Of a DNA stretch of 64,000 bases, positions 20,739-40,774 are shown in pieces. The DNA is taken from contig WPIO01000008.1 of NCBI GenBank assembly GCA_009760855.2, positions 5,711,501-5,775,500 of the forward strand. The letters are read 5' to 3'. A model generated the notes under the pieces. That model worked only from the letters and a program-made list of their open reading frames with translations. It was not told the origin of the DNA and made no database searches. Made by a program: the position numbers and the translations under genes. Numbering within the stretch: the first letter of the stretch is position 1; each line of letters starts with the position of its first letter. This stretch comes from Cristatella mucedo. Taxonomy: Eukaryota; Bryozoa; Phylactolaemata; Cristatellidae.

Positions 20739-22145
20739 ATCATTGGTATAGCCCTTAGAGAACTTAATCTCTACATAAATGCTACAATGCTACACAAGTG
20801 CTAGAGGACTCGAACCTACGACCTTGGTCGGGTGAACATCTTAGCCCTGGGCAAAACTGGAAGATGCAATAGGGCAAAGAGAATGAACTTGTCCACCTGG
20901 CATTACCGTCGTCGTGTGCAACTAGACTCCTCTCTGCTCCTGCGCGTGCTTACTTCCGCACAATTCAGAGCATGTTTCTACCCAGGGATTGGTGTCCTAC
21001 TAGCCAGTTGCACTGTGTTCTCGTGTGGTTGTGCAAGCCTGTCTAAGCATTATACTTTGCTTGCGACTAACCTTTGGTTATTGCTCCCTTGCATCGAGTT
21101 GTAAAGCGTCTGGATAGATTTTCTTATATTTGACCGCTATACAAACACTAACCTCATATATGACTGCTATTTGGCGAACGTTGCCGGGCCACGGCGGGCG
21201 AGGCGAGTCGAGTTAGCTCGCGAAGCACGCGGGACGTGCGATTACCGCTGAGGACGAGGGACGGTGGTCAACCAGGACGTGTGGGTGACATCCGGGCTGG
21301 GTGCGTCTGCACGAGGCCGAGAGCCCCACTCCCACAATTCTTACGCAACGACAACTACTCTCCTTCTTCCGAATGTGGCACTTCCTTTCCAGCCGTCCTG
21401 CTGCTATTTCCATGCTACTCACTACCTCGACTGCCCTCCTCATTCAGCTAGGCTTCTCACTTTCTCTGTGTTTCGTGAGATGAAGTCTGCTGGCTACCGA
21501 ATGTACACCACTAGTCGCTTAGGCTGTGAGGGCGAACACTACCCTGCGTGACAACCACGTAGTCTTTGTAACTTTGTTGAGTTACAGACGGATATACATT
21601 ACATCAGAGCCGACGGAAGTGCAAGCCGGCCCCCAGCGCTCGCCGCAGACACGGCCGGCTACAGTGGCCACGTCCGAGGGCACAGCAGCGACTATGGCAT
21701 TTCAAAACACCACCTGTAAATATTGCGAGCTTCTGCGACCTAGGAGACTACCGCGAAGAGTATGCGACGGAGACTCGGCGAGAGCTATCGCGTATTCACG
21801 AAATTACGCGCACGCAAGACTCCACGCTAGCACCCGACGAAGCCGTCGAGGCTGAATGCGACGTCGACACGCACTCAAAATAATCAGCAGCCTGAAAGCC
21901 AGCCACTGCAGATTAAAAACTATATGACGGTGTTCAAGGTTGGTTAAGAAGGGTTCGGCAAGTCGGCAGCCGCGGAACAGGCAACACGACTCACCTCCCG
22001 TGACCAAGAAATACGAAAAAATCATGAGTCCAAAGACCACCATTGCAGACGGCATCTTTATAAACGACGGCTTCTTTAGCTTTAAATGGGGACATACCAG
22101 AAACTTATAAGGCAAACCGTAGAGAGCGGATAAAACCATTCCCAC
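14790..22145 (-). CDS. OSTC: Oligosaccharyltransferase complex subunit OSTC
   Basis: OSTC is a small ER membrane protein of the STT3A-type oligosaccharyltransferase, linking it to the Sec61 translocon for co-translational N-glycosylation. Exons (- strand): 22145-21995, 15193-15120, 15011-14790, giving 148 aa against 149 in human. Exon 1 encodes the KLKKP and MPSAM stretch and membrane segment 1 ending FLVTGG. Exon 2 gives [21 protein letters not shown]. Exon 3 gives [19 protein letters not shown] with two membrane segments and the end FMRMKLP. Junction phases are consistent and splice sites are AG/GT. Translation may start at codon 1 or at the second Met two codons later. Human OSTC continues a few residues past MKLP; here the stop follows directly. 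Intron 1 is 6.8 kb and repeat-filled. Confidence 0.96.
16180..16560. repeat. Interspersed repeat family C, copy 3
   Basis: Shares TTTCAAATTGCA, a TACCTCAACG stretch, TTGCTTTCGGTTTACTTC and TATGTGGAAATAC with the other family C copies. It lies in OSTC intron 1. Confidence 0.5.
16735..17255 (+). mobile_element. CR1/L2-like LINE 3' end
   Basis: Codes for remnants of the C-terminal LINE domain and ends in the hairpin AAGCGCCTAGAAAGAGATTG with partner GAGGGCGCTTTATCAAG and an ATTATT tail (17198-17253). Confidence 0.85.
17335..17970 (+). repeat. Interspersed repeat family D, two copies (17335-17660 and 17695-17970)
   Basis: The two copies share GGCTACCGTATGGACC or GGCTACCGAATGTGTACC, GAGTGCRCTATA and the upstream TCTCCTGCTGCC/CTTTCCAG stretch. 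Further copies are near 21325-21605, 30115-30330 and 50265-50345. A (TC)n run of about 58 bp interrupts copy 1 at 17446-17503. Type unknown; probably a non-autonomous retroposon. Confidence 0.6.
17446..17503. repeat. (TC)n microsatellite
   Basis: About 29 TC dinucleotides inside repeat family D. Confidence 0.95.
17968..18118 (+). mobile_element. tRNA-derived SINE, family B
   Basis: A box TGGCCCAGTGG and B-box-like GGCTCGAGCCC. The 3' part reads AAGCGCCTGAATTGAGATAC, then TTCTCTTAGGGTGCTATACA, a diverged form of the LINE 3' hairpin. Confidence 0.85.
18178..19275 (+). mobile_element. CR1/L2-like LINE fragment
   Basis: Runs from a decayed RT palm region (TATGCCGATGTCACACAGCT, homologous to the YADD box) through the C-terminal domain (19021-19110, [14 protein letters not shown]) to a diverged hairpin and ATT-type tail near 19225-19275. 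Many stops. Confidence 0.85.
19575..20284. repeat. 23-bp minisatellite, about 30 units, each with CACGTG
   Basis: Tandem units built around GCCACGTGACAGCGAACCT followed by CCAA or CTAA. Units are ordered by variant: the first few have GTGAATGCAAACC, the middle block CTCCAAG, and from about 19970 onward CTCTAAG. One unit near 20110-20130 is scrambled and lacks CACGTG. It lies in OSTC intron 1. The long antisense frame over it is a consequence of the repeat (3 units = 69 bp = 23 codons) and is not a gene. Confidence 0.97.
20375..20505 (+). mobile_element. LINE 3' tail fragment
   Basis: Ends AAGGCACCTAGATAGAGATT then TTCTCTTAGGGCGCAATAAA and ATTATT; it directly follows the minisatellite. Confidence 0.65.
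20655..20738. repeat. (TG)n microsatellite
   Basis: About 42 uninterrupted TG units in OSTC intron 1. Confidence 0.97.
20741..20870 (-). mobile_element. SINE family B, degraded
   Basis: The reverse complement has an A-box-like TTTGCCCAGGGCTAAG and a B-box-like GGTTCGAGTCC, then the GAGATTAAGTTCTCTAAGGG tail. It abuts the TG microsatellite. Confidence 0.6.
21325..21605 (+). repeat. Interspersed repeat family D, copy 3
   Basis: Matches 17720-17960: ACGACAACTACTCTCC, TTTCCATGCTACTCAC, GAAGTCTGCTGGCTACCGAA. It lies in OSTC intron 1 about 400 bp from exon 1. Confidence 0.65.
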
Positions 22146-22469
22146 GAACTAGACGACGCCGGCGGAACAGGAAATGCAATGAGGGGACGTGGATAGAACT
22201 CTTTAGAAAAGAAGGCGATAGAGTGGGCTATATCAGCTCCGCTCATAGTTCCGCCCACAATTCTGTGCGGTTTGTCCCTCTCGCCCGCTTTTCCAGCAAA
22301 ACACGTCGTCCGCGCTGACATGCTATTCTAAGTAATTTGAATCAAGTAAGCATGACAGAACGAGCTCACCCTACATAGGTTAGCACTTCTGCATCGTCGG
22401 AGAGCGAAGTGAAGAGGGTTCAGTGCGCCACCTGTGGTAAGAATACGACAGCCCACTAGTAAACGCTTT

Positions 22470-23235
22470 TGTGATATTTGTGATATTGCATCTAAATTAC
22501 TGCAATTTTCTTTATTTAGGACTCCCGGCATTTACCCTTAATCTTCCGCATCTGGTGAAAAACTCGTCAGCTCGCCTGATCTCGAGTCAGCGGCACAGCT
22601 GCCACAGCACACCAATTCTGTCAGGGCTTCGTTGGCTCCCTATCAACCATCGAATCGGCTTCAAAATCCTCTCCCTGGCTTACAGGTCGCTTCACTCACT
22701 TGAAACAGCCTACCTATCCAAGCACCTTACTCCTCCACTGTGCTCTCGTACCACCCGATCGCCAGCATATGCTAATCTCATCGTCCTTTGCACTAAATTT
22801 AAATCCTTTGGTTATCGAGCTTTCCGCTCCTCTGCAGCGACAGTCTGGAACTCACTTCCGGCCACGGTCACTACCAGCAATGACTTTGCCCCATTCAAGT
22901 CTCAGCTAAAGTTGCACATGTTCCTGTCAGCTGCCTCTTCGCCCCAGTGAACTGGTCTGTTTTTTGTTCCCGCAGGATTGGCATGGTTACCACACCATGC
23001 TTCAATGCTTTGTTAGTAATCAGAGGCTTTGCTAACCGGTTGCCTGAGTGTCTTCATGTTTCCTTTAGCATGCAGGCCTAACCATGGTATTTGCTTGATT
23101 TTGCATGCTTGACATCTTTCGAGTTCCTAACCCTTAGCAATTGATTCCCTTACACCGAGTTTAAATTGTATGGATAGCGAGTTAGTTCTCCCAAGGCGAT
23201 ATGAAACGAATTATGATTATTATTATTCTTATTCT
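22470..23235 (+). mobile_element. L2-like LINE 3' part, second subfamily
   Basis: A continuous frame (22520-22950) keeps the C-terminal LINE domain: LRWLPINHRIGFKILSLAYR and FRSSAATVWNSLPATV. Its sequence is clearly different from the common family, and the tail ends in a weak hairpin and ATTATT run. It is upstream of OSTC exon 1. Confidence 0.8.
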
Positions 23236-23775
23236 TACCATTAAAATTATTATGCTTCTCAGATAGCTTCTGACTTACTAACCCTTGTCGGTAAGCGGTT
23301 TGATGCCGCTGTAGTGTATCTGAACATTGTAACTACAAGTGACGCGAATCAATACTGTTTTGGAGTTATTATGGAATATGTTAGGAGCTGTTAGGGTTCG
23401 AATAAATCTCTTGTGATTTCACCATTTGTGCAAGCTCTATTAGACTTCTCTTTTCTTTGCCCATGAAACCTCTGATCATGGCTGAGGTTGACCCCACTGA
23501 CCTTGCTAGATCGCTGGCGATAGGCGGACCACTGCCTGCAAATCTCACGCAGTGGCCAATCTGTGTAAACACGATCGCCGAGAATTGATAAGATCTTCTT
23601 AAACCAGTAGTATTTCAAGAATTTCTAGCAAGCGCTGTTTCAACAACTCATGATAGATGCCGAAGCCAACAAGAGCCCATCTCGATTAGCGATTTCTTGT
23701 CTGAGTCGCATCAAGCTGTCGCTGTCACCTCGTCGTCGCGGAATTATGCCAGTTATGTACCTGCTACCAGGGCAG

Positions 23776-23918
23776 TAAGAGGTGGTCGCTCCTCACCACC
23801 AAGGTAGTGGGTTAGAATACTGCAGTTGGCAATCCTTTATTGTCAACTGTGAGCGGTCGTGATAGCTTTAAGGCTCTTCTGCCGCTATAAAAATGAGGCT
23901 GTCAAATCAGCTAATGCC
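23776..23918 (+). mobile_element. SINE family A, diverged
   Basis: Retains CACGACC-like arms, the B-box region GGGTTAGAATACTGC, ATCCTTTATTG and the end GAGGCTGTCAAATCAGCTA. Confidence 0.7.
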
Positions 23919-24044
23919 ACGCGGCAGGTACCTCAAGCAAAGCTTAGTCTGACCTGAGTCTTGAGGCAGAGCACAGGCAAAAAAGCACCGGCCTAGACAC
24001 AGATTCCAAATCTGGAATATTTCCTCCCAATGAAAATAATATAA

Positions 24045-25150
24045 TAATAAAACATTTGTATTGCACCCCGGAGAACTTAATCTCTTTCTAGGCACATTAC
24101 ATATGCTGTTAGGAATGCATGATTGAATGGTTAATGGTAGCATGCTTAATGTCAACAAACCTAACATTGTTAGAGTTGATATGCATATGGCCAGCATGCA
24201 AATATGTTTAGCGTCAGAATGCAGTGTCAGCACACAAAGAATCACAAGGATCCATTAAAGGCTGTAATAAATATATGCGTTTTTTAGCTTCCTTTTAAAT
24301 TTCGTCGTCAGGGATGTCGTAATTATAGTCGAACGCGGGTTCCAAGCTTTGTGAGCATAGAACTAAAGGCACGTTCTCTAAAAGATTTGAGGTTCATACG
24401 AGGCGTAGCTAAACGATTAGATTCAGATAAATGGGCGGTATTATGCCTAGCCTGATGAAGAATTAGATTTGATAGGTAGGCTGGAGCCAGAGAATGAAGG
24501 GACCTAAAAGAGAGTGACAGAACCTTGAAGTCGGCGCGCAGATTGGCTAAGAGTAAGTGCAGGTCGGCGAGAAGTGGTGTGATGTGGCTACTGCTCCGAC
24601 GCTCACGACAGACAAGCATAGCTGCAGAGTTTTGCACTTACTGTAGGTGCCTGATTGCACAGGTCAGTAGACCAGCAAGCTATCAGTGAGTTACAAAAGT
24701 CAAAACGAGATGTCACAAATGCATGGACACATTTAGATGTATTATCTCGGTCTAAGCAAGCCCGAATTGTAGCAATTCTATTTATTTGAAAGTAGGCAGA
24801 TTTGACTTCGGAGCTGATGTGGTCATCTAATGAAAGGTCGCTTTGGAACAGGACACCTAGATTTCATGCAGATTCAACAGGAGATATACTGGCAGAGCCG
24901 ATTTTGATCGTTAGCCTTTCCAATTTCTGAATCAAACTTGGTTTGCCCATTACCAGTAAGGGGGTTTTATCATCATTTAATTTAAGAAATTTTGCTGCCA
25001 TCCATGCTCGGATGTCATCAATACATGCAGCAAGGAAGCTTAGAGAATCGACGTGCTGGAGGGCTGGGAGATGTCAAAGCAAGGGTACAACTGAGTGTCA
25101 CATGCACAGAAGTGAATGCTTAGGTTGTGCCTGGCAGTTAGTCAACGCCC
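24045..25150 (-). mobile_element. CR1/L2-like LINE fragment
   Basis: Antisense copy with 3' tail and hairpin at 24045-24110, the C-terminal domain at 24323-24637 (HITPLLADLHLLLANLRADF, NLKSFRERAFSS) and the RT thumb region with the FGQTKFDSEIGK-type codons near 24930. Frames broken. Confidence 0.85.
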
Positions 25151-25699
25151 ATGTGCACACACACGACGGCTGTATTCGCCATTATTCGTGGTCACGAGGT
25201 GGCGCGTGAATGTGAGTGAGAAGGCTTCATGGCTACCTCGGTGATCATATCTCAAAGGTCGGCCGAACTTCGATTCTTTACCCGCTGCATCCGACAATAG
25301 CATTCTGGGCTCGATAAAAATGTATATTTATATTGATTAAACTTTATTGTCGCTTGCAGGACATTTCGAGAACCCATCACATAGGTACCGGATGCAACAA
25401 GTTTCTCGGACGCCATTCAACCGAAGTTCAATCAAAACTAAAACTTTTATTCAAGTTCAGTTGCTTGACTCATATCTCTGATTCGGACCGAATGGCGTTA
25501 GGCTTTTATCAGGCAACCAGCCTATACGCTATCCATTATTTGCAGGGGAATTCTTGTTTGCTTTGGAAGGCCAGGCTGTCCGCTGACCTAGCTGGTTAGC
25601 CAGAGAACCCATGTGAAATCTTAATATTTTTATTCTTTCTTTAAGTAGAACACTTTGTTCAAGAAGAAAATCTAAGAAATAAACTTATATAATTATGTA

Positions 25700-26120
25700 T
25701 CGATATTTTAATTTTACTTACGTCACGTAAACGAAGATTACTGCTGTTTCCATAGCTGAAGCTAACCAACAGGCTGAGAACCTATGCAATGTGCATATAT
25801 ATAAATACGAATAAAAATGTACTCTAATTTAAGTTAAACATTTGAAAACTAATGTAATCGACATGTAATATTTAGAATATACGTAAATTCAAACTAAAGT
25901 CACTGGTTAACGGAATTCTTTATTAATTTAAAAATATTTTCATAAAACACATTTTTTCTGTGGTAAAAGAGAATGTAATGTTATTTCGTTAAAAAAGTTA
26001 CTAAAACCAATTTGAAATATTTATTAATTTTCCTCCTTTCCGAGTTTGCGAAATTAAGCTCTCTCTTCTGTGCTCGTGCTTGCTTTCATAAACATAATAC
26101 GTGACTGCTTTTGCATGCTT
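25700..26120. other. AT-rich stretch, nothing recognised
   Basis: No splice-flanked conserved frame and no repeat match noticed between the family fragments on either side. Confidence 0.4.
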
Positions 26121-26204
26121 GTGCAAGCATGATATCTTGCTTGCTACTTGCGATCACTACCTTAGCAGAGAGTTGTAAAGCGGCTGAATAAAGTGCTTAC
26201 CACA

Positions 26205-26710
26205 TCTTGCACTGACTTTCCATCAAGCAGCAGATCAACTTCAAGGTTTTAAGGTTTACTTCTAAGACCCTTCATTCTCTTGCTCTGGTCTACTCGTCCG
26301 AAATACTTTTTAATCATGCGTCGTAAGGTATATCGTGTATATGTGGCATAGCGGATACCACCCGCTCTTTTGACTCGAGTTGTTTAGCTGTGCCTCTAGC
26401 AAATCTGAAATCCTTTGGAAAGTGCGTTATTGGCTTGTATGGTCTCAAAGCCTGGGACTTGCTCCAAGCGACTGACCTAACTGTATCCCCCTTGACTTGA
26501 TGATATTTATTAAGAAGCTAAAACCTCACATGTTCCTTACAGAATTTTCTCCGTCAGCGTGACCTGTCTTTTACGTGCTTATGCGTCCTGACATTGTAAA
26601 TGTTGCCACTAACCAAATTACTCGCTTATTTTCAGCAGCATATTTTAAGTGCTTAGAAAGAGACTGGGGTTCTTTTGGTACGCTATACAAATGTCATTAT
26701 TATTTTTGCA
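26205..26710 (+). mobile_element. CR1/L2-like LINE 3' end
   Basis: Degraded C-terminal domain (GGTCTCAAAGCCTGGGACTT) followed by the tail AAGTGCTTAGAAAGAGACTG and CGCTATACAAATG with ATTATT, ending near 26705. Confidence 0.7.
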
Positions 26711-26896
26711 ATCAGTGATACTTCAATGCAGACGGCAGCTAGTGGAGTATTCCAGCCAAATGTCTTCGGACGTTTGCTTACGATGTCAGCAGTCGTGGAG
26801 TCAACTGGCATGGTCAGGTCAACAAGACAGCGGCTCGCTTCATCTTACCAGCTCTATGTCTGGTCAAGTTAACTTTTTCAAAAATAGGCATACGCA

Positions 26897-26902
26897 TTTA
26901 TT
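26897..26902 (-). promoter_or_regulatory. Candidate AK8 polyadenylation signal
   Basis: TTTATT on the + strand, i.e. AATAAA in the AK8 sense, about 0.5 kb past the AK8 stop. If used, the whole CT/CTGT microsatellite lies in the AK8 3' UTR. Assigned from position only. Confidence 0.35.
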
Positions 26903-27147
26903 GTATCTCTTGGGATTCCAGAGCCAGGCCGGGGTAGGTCTGGCTTCCGGCGCGAGCAGTTCGCACCGTATAGCGACGGCGCGGATCGAGCCCGTGCGGC
27001 GGCGGAGACATCGCCGACTCACCAATCAGCTTCGAGGACCGGTGACGAGCCCACCACGCCCACCCAGATGCTTCGCGCTCGCTGGCAGACGAGCAGGCGC
27101 AAGCTCAAAGTTCGCATCTCTGTGTGGGTCTGTCTCTCGCTCGTTCT

Positions 27148-35715
<8,568 letters not shown>

Positions 35716-35721
35716 CTTGCT

Positions 35722-35738
35722 ATTGGTTGCCAGGTTGC
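35722..35738 (-). promoter_or_regulatory. CCAAT box with tandem GCAACC (RFX half-site-like) motifs upstream of AK8
   Basis: In AK8 sense: GCAACCTGGCAACCAAT, a few bases before the start codon. RFX factors drive many cilium genes through X-boxes. Here the half-sites are direct rather than inverted, so this is only suggestive, and the site may lie in the 5' UTR. Confidence 0.2.
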
Positions 35739-36611
35739 AGACAACCTTCACCCCACTCGCAGTAGGCTGTAACTTCCGGCGTCTGACGCCGCTGGAGGTT
35801 AGTGGTCTTGAGTGTTGGGAAACAAAGTTGAATAAGTCCGGGAAACCAAATAACAGAGGATTTAATTGCTCTAAATTCCGCTGAGGGTTCAGGCGGTGCC
35901 AAGGTCTATTTTTGAAGACGTAAATGTTCGAACGACGTCATGCAAAGGAAGCGGCGTGAGACAATCCTCGCACTGAAGCTGGATTAGCTTCGGCTAAAGC
36001 TGCGTGTACACTATCAACTTTCCTACTTGCCGACTCTGGATTTCCTCATAGTTACTGTGTTTACACTGTCGATTTAGGAAACATCGACGGCCGACTTAGT
36101 CCCGCCCACAGCCTCCTACTCTAATGCGGGAGGCAGGTATGAAAGAGGGTTTCCCTGGAAGCTGTCAGGCCTACACAAGCAGAAATTGATTTCGCCGCTG
36201 CAGTCGTCATTTTAGACAAGTAAGAGAAGAATAAAAGAAAGACAGATAACGACGTGGTGAGCTCCGGGTTTTGATTTGTCTCGGCTGGTACAACCAGGAA
36301 GCATAAAGTAGAAGCGCCTCCTTCGCGACAGCCATCTGATTTGGCTCCTCTGAGATGTGGTGACGTAGTAGCCCAAACCCGACGGTAAATCGGCAAGAAA
36401 TTGGCGCCGATTTACGAGGATTGTCGATTGTGTACACGCAGCATAATACAGTGCTCCGTCAAGCTGAAGGTCTGCGAGCAATGCAGGTGCTCGATTGTTC
36501 GCTGGCTTTCTTAGTACCAGCAGCCAAGATAAGTAGTTCCAATCACGCGCTGGTTTGGCCCGAAACAGGTCAAACTGCTGCTCGCGCCGAACAAGGTCAA
36601 AGTGAATGAAT

Positions 36612-36706
36612 GCGATGGACGATGTCGTGGGCTCGGGCACCGCGGCACATTATATGCGAAGCTCCTGAATATATATCAAGTTCTTATAGGGCGCTATACA
36701 AATGAG
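36612..36706 (+). mobile_element. SINE family B, 5'-truncated
   Basis: Retains the B-box-like GGGCTCGGGCACC, GCGAAGCTCCTGAATAT and AGGGCGCTATACAAATGAG. Confidence 0.65.
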
Positions 36707-36842
36707 TATTTTATATTTGCATATGCAGGGGTATGTTACCAACGACAGTGGAGCTAGGAATTCGTCAGCGTGACTAGCGTCTTACAGTCTGCCTTCGGAG
36801 CAATTGTTTATTGGCCGGTAGAATTATCTCATCAAATATAAG

Positions 36843-38306
36843 TGTAGCGCCCTGCTGGCTTTGGCTGAATTTTAGCGAGAACAAGAGCTGTTCGGCGGCG
36901 GGCTAGAGCCCCTTTGTCCTGGAGCAGTGAGCCAGAGAGGAGCGTCAGTTCGGTTAGAGAGGAAGCGCTTAGGAGCAGGCCAGGAAGCTCTGAGACGAGC
37001 GGCGGCGATTCGGCCTTTAGAATTGGTCCGATACTCGCGGAAGCTGCTGATAGATGTTGGCTGGCCTGTCAACCCCGCCTTTCCTCTTTCCAAGAAAGAA
37101 TCGTCTGGAACCCATTCGCCATTCAAGCTGGACGGAGGTGCCCTTCCAGTAGCCTGGGGATGGTAGTAATTCCTTTCTGTAATGGGCCAAGGTGTCCGGG
37201 CCCAATACCACTAAGCTCTTGCCCATTGTTTCAGCTAGGTATTTAAGAGTCGAGCGACGCTCGCTCTTGGCCTCGTGTCTTTTGTCTTTGGCCCGGCTCT
37301 GCGCCTCGACGCCGTCGGGCACTCGTTTCTCTGAAAGCGAGGGAGGAGGGCGGGCTGTCCGCCGACGATGGACGGAACAGGACGAGGCAGCGCTAGGAGG
37401 ATTCGGTGGAACTCCACCGAACACGGTCGTATCGCGCCCGAGCTAGCATTTTGTGTTCTTTCGTGTTTTGCGTGTTCGCGCTAGCACGTGGTCTCGGCAT
37501 AGGGATTTGCCGGTGCGAGCTAGGCGTGGTTGGCGTCTGTGGAGCCCTAGTTCTCCGGGTAGGGTTTGGGCTCCGGTTCGCGCTCCAGTGTGGAGAAGTA
37601 TTTCCTCCACAGGAGTGCTTGAGCTGGCGCGTGTGGAGTATTCCTGTCGCACTGTTGGAAACCGAGTTCTAGTTCACCGGTCAGGGTTTAGACTGGTTCG
37701 GGCTCCGTCTATTTGGGTCGTTTGCCATTATACACGTAAGTAGCCCCAGTGTGAAGAAGTATTTCCTCCGCAGGAGTGCTTGAGTTGGCGTGTGTGGAGT
37801 ATTCCTGTCGCACTGGTGGAAACCGAGTTCTAGTTCACCGGTCAGGGTTTAGACTCCGGTACGCGCTTCAGTGCGGAGAAGTATTCCCTCCGCAAGAGTG
37901 TTTAAGTTGGCGTGTTTGGGGTATTCCCTCGGCACAGGCAGGAACGGATTCCTAGTTCACCGGTTAGGGTTTAGGGTCCGGGTCGCGCTTAGTGTGGAGA
38001 AGTATTCCCTCCGCAAGAGTGTTAGTGTAGCTGAGAACGTGCGAGGAGTGTGGAGATAAAGCTGAACTTGACGCGCAGCGACTTTGTGCGCTTGCGAATA
38101 AAGTTCAGTAAAATCCCCAATCTGTGTGTGTCGCTTTCCAATTCACGACCCCCTTTAGTAACGGTAGGCAGGTCAGCGCCAGAAACGCTCGTTTCGTGGC
38201 GGCCAGCTTATTGCGCGTAGGCGCGCACCGAACGGCATTAGGCGATAGGCTATGCCGCTAGGTAAGCGGCAGGTCAAGCTTACTCCGCCGAGCCTTCGGC
38301 GTTACA
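36843..38306 (+). mobile_element. Solo LTR of a retrotransposon, about 1.46 kb
   Basis: It starts TGTAGCGCC and ends GGCGTTACA, short inverted ends with the TG..CA of LTRs. TAAG immediately flanks both sides (36839-36842, 38307-38310) as a 4-bp target duplication. Internally a TATA-like TATTTAAG lies at 37240-37247 and AATAAA at 38097-38102, the right order for a U3-R-U5 layout. No gag, pol or second LTR is present, so it is a recombined solo LTR. The U3/R part holds four tandem degenerate units. Superfamily (Gypsy-like by target size) is inferred. Confidence 0.78.
37585..38030 (+). repeat. Degenerate tandem repeat of about 120 bp inside the LTR, four units
   Basis: The marker GGAGAAGTATTYCCTCC recurs near 37590, 37750, 37870 and 37990. 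Spacings are about 160, 120 and 120 bp. Units also share TAGTTCACCGGTYAGGGTTT. Confidence 0.85.
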
Positions 38307-38770
38307 TAAGCATTCGTCACATTCTGTTTCTCTTTGGAAACGCTTGACCGGTGCATGTAGTAGAGCGTTCACCAGTCCCGCCACCATCGCTCGCGAAAGC
38401 GTGACGGAGTACTGTCAATTTCGAGCACGTCAGCCGCCTAAGATGACCAAAACCACGCCGTATTATCTAGACCGACGGCCGCTCTGCTGCCTGGAGCCAA
38501 AGCCACTGGGCGCACTCTAGCGGCTCAATCTTTTCGGAAGGATACGATTCTCTTATTCGATATTGCCTGGAGCCTATGTCTCGCTCCTTATCTTAGCGAA
38601 TGCTCTGCAGCAGTATAAAAATAGCCGAAGCTGACTTTGTTGAAGACTAGAAATATAATGGCTCGAGATCACCTTGCTAAAGGACAGCTCCCGGGTATAT
38701 TGCTCAGACTTGAACTTGACAAACCGCTGCGACCGCGCCACTTCGCTGAGGATAATTTTGAGTCTACAAC

Positions 38771-38827
38771 TCTCACTTCTGCCACTATACATAAGAGGCT
38801 GTAAAATCAGCAGGTATTTGTTTGTCG
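38771..38827 (+). mobile_element. SINE family A, 3' fragment
   Basis: CTTCTGCCACTATACATAAG then AGGCTGTAAAATCAGCAGG, the end of family A. Confidence 0.65.
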
Positions 38828-39378
38828 CTTGTATTATTTTATTGCCTCGTGACATCAACGAAGTTGCTCAAAATTGTGAGCATGGCTCGAGTACACTACG
38901 GCCGGCCAATACCCAAATCCAGTGCGAAATCAAATTTGCAGGGAATTGCATGAGAACGCTCGCACGTGTACTCTGCAGTAAAAGTTGTAGCTTCGCGAAG
39001 CCGATTTCTGGCGAGCTTGCAGTGGGCGCTATTAGATTGCTGCGGATTTCGATAATTCGTTGCGCCGAGAGGCAGGGACTGGCTTGCGTTTCCCTCCCGC
39101 AGCCCAGAATTTGACTGACGTTGGGTTTGCAGCAAGGGGATAAGGGAGAGCTTGAGTCTGCACCTACCCCCAAAAGATACCGGCCGAGGTTGAATCGGTG
39201 CCTAGCAAGATCATTGAGCCCGATGCCCCCCACCCCGGACGCTCGGCTACGCCGGAAGCCGTCGGGAGCCGCTCACAATTTTTTTCTTAGCTATCTTTAG
39301 TGGTCTATAATAAGTCCAACCCAAGAGCACGAGGCGTGAAAACTTGTCTGAGGAGCAATCAGTAATGAACTTAATATA

Positions 39379-39533
39379 ATTCATTTGTATAGCTAGCCCT
39401 AAGAGAACTTAATCTCTATTCGGGGGGCTTCATATATGCCACGGGGCTCGAGCCCACGACCTCGGTCATCAAATACAATCACCTTGATCTTGGTCCGGCG
39501 AGCGCCTTTAATCGTTGAGCTAAACCAGCGAGG
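39379..39533 (-). mobile_element. SINE family B
   Basis: The reverse complement has an A-box near CTGGTTTAGCTCAACG, B-box-like GGGCTCGAGCCCC, then a GAATAGAGATTAAGTTCTCT tail. Confidence 0.8.
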
Positions 39534-39927
39534 CAGAATTCAGGTAAATTGTGCTTCCCCGTAACGACCCACAGTGCTGGCACCTCTCGATGCGGCTAAA
39601 CTAGCGATCATATTTCCAAATGCTACCAATTGATACGTTCGCATAGAATTGCTAAACAAGGTACACCCCAAGCGACACGTGTGCAGTATAGCGTTCTCAA
39701 GAGCTGTACTCCGCCGGCGCGAAGTACCGTTCCTCATCAATGTTGCCAAATTGATGATTCGAAGTAACGGGCTGGGATACTGTTGGTTGAAACGAGCAGC
39801 AGTCACTTGACGGAAGATGCTGCCGGAAATCGTTACACTACCCAGTAAGGTGCAAAGTTTGAGCTAAGACGGACGCAACTTCGCGAAGGATGCTGGCGAG
39901 AGCGGTCGCTGCATGACAAAGAATGAG

Positions 39928-40106
39928 TGAGCCGTGATGGCACACTAGGTAAGGTGGTTGCTTTCACGACCTCGGTCTCGAGGTCGTGGGTTCGATTCCT
40001 GCGGTGGGTGATCCTTTATCGCCACTGCAAGCGGTGGTGATAGCCGTAAAGGCTCTTCTGTCACTATACAAAAAAGGCCGTTTAATCAGCTAGGATTTAT
40101 TTATTT
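39928..40106 (+). mobile_element. SINE family A
   Basis: GTGAGCCGTGATGGCACACT, B box GGTTCGATTCC, end TTTAATCAGCTAGG plus ATTT tail. Among the best preserved copies. Confidence 0.9.
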
Positions 40107-40774
40107 AAAGAACCAAAGGCACGATCGAAGGCAAGCTCCCATGACCAACCGCGAGATCTAATCCGAACTAAATTGCAGTGCCTGCACATGTACGTTTGTT
40201 TAAGTCATCCATCTAATAAGTCATCTCTAGCCTACAGTCCTAACCGCTTGTGCATGCCGTTTATAGGAGTTTTCTTGAGATTCTTTATTCGCTAATATTT
40301 CTGGCTTAATGTAAACAGGCGTTGGACTCCGAGCGTGCTTACTCGGACGCTCGAAGTCCTAACGTTTCGATTCGCAGCGGATTCCCGTGATTTATTGGAA
40401 AAGAATGTCATACGCTACAAGATCAAAGTTAATAGATGTAGTAGCTCATTTCTAATACTATTAGGACAGGAACTGCAGTACTAAATCAGTGCTTAAAATC
40501 TGCGAATAAGAAAAGAGAGCGTCTGAGCCGTAATTCGCCAGAGCCAGTGTAGAAGATCCAGGCTCTCAAAGTTTAAGTCAACTGATGGTCAATCAAATCG
40601 CTCGCTACAACTCTTTTATCGAGTGAGACATTGAAAGCCAAGCAATAACTTGATTCATTTCTCTGCCAATGAGCACAATGAAGAGTTTTTTATTCGTGCA
40701 CGCCTGAGTCTCAAGGTTTTGATAATTGGAGTCACATTATCCGAGAAAGCCGTTGGAATTTTCCCCAGGAGTCG

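Noticed and set aside
38674-39245. Overlapping frames of 120-146 codons on both strands
   Set aside because: No motif, no splice logic, and the first part is a SINE A fragment.
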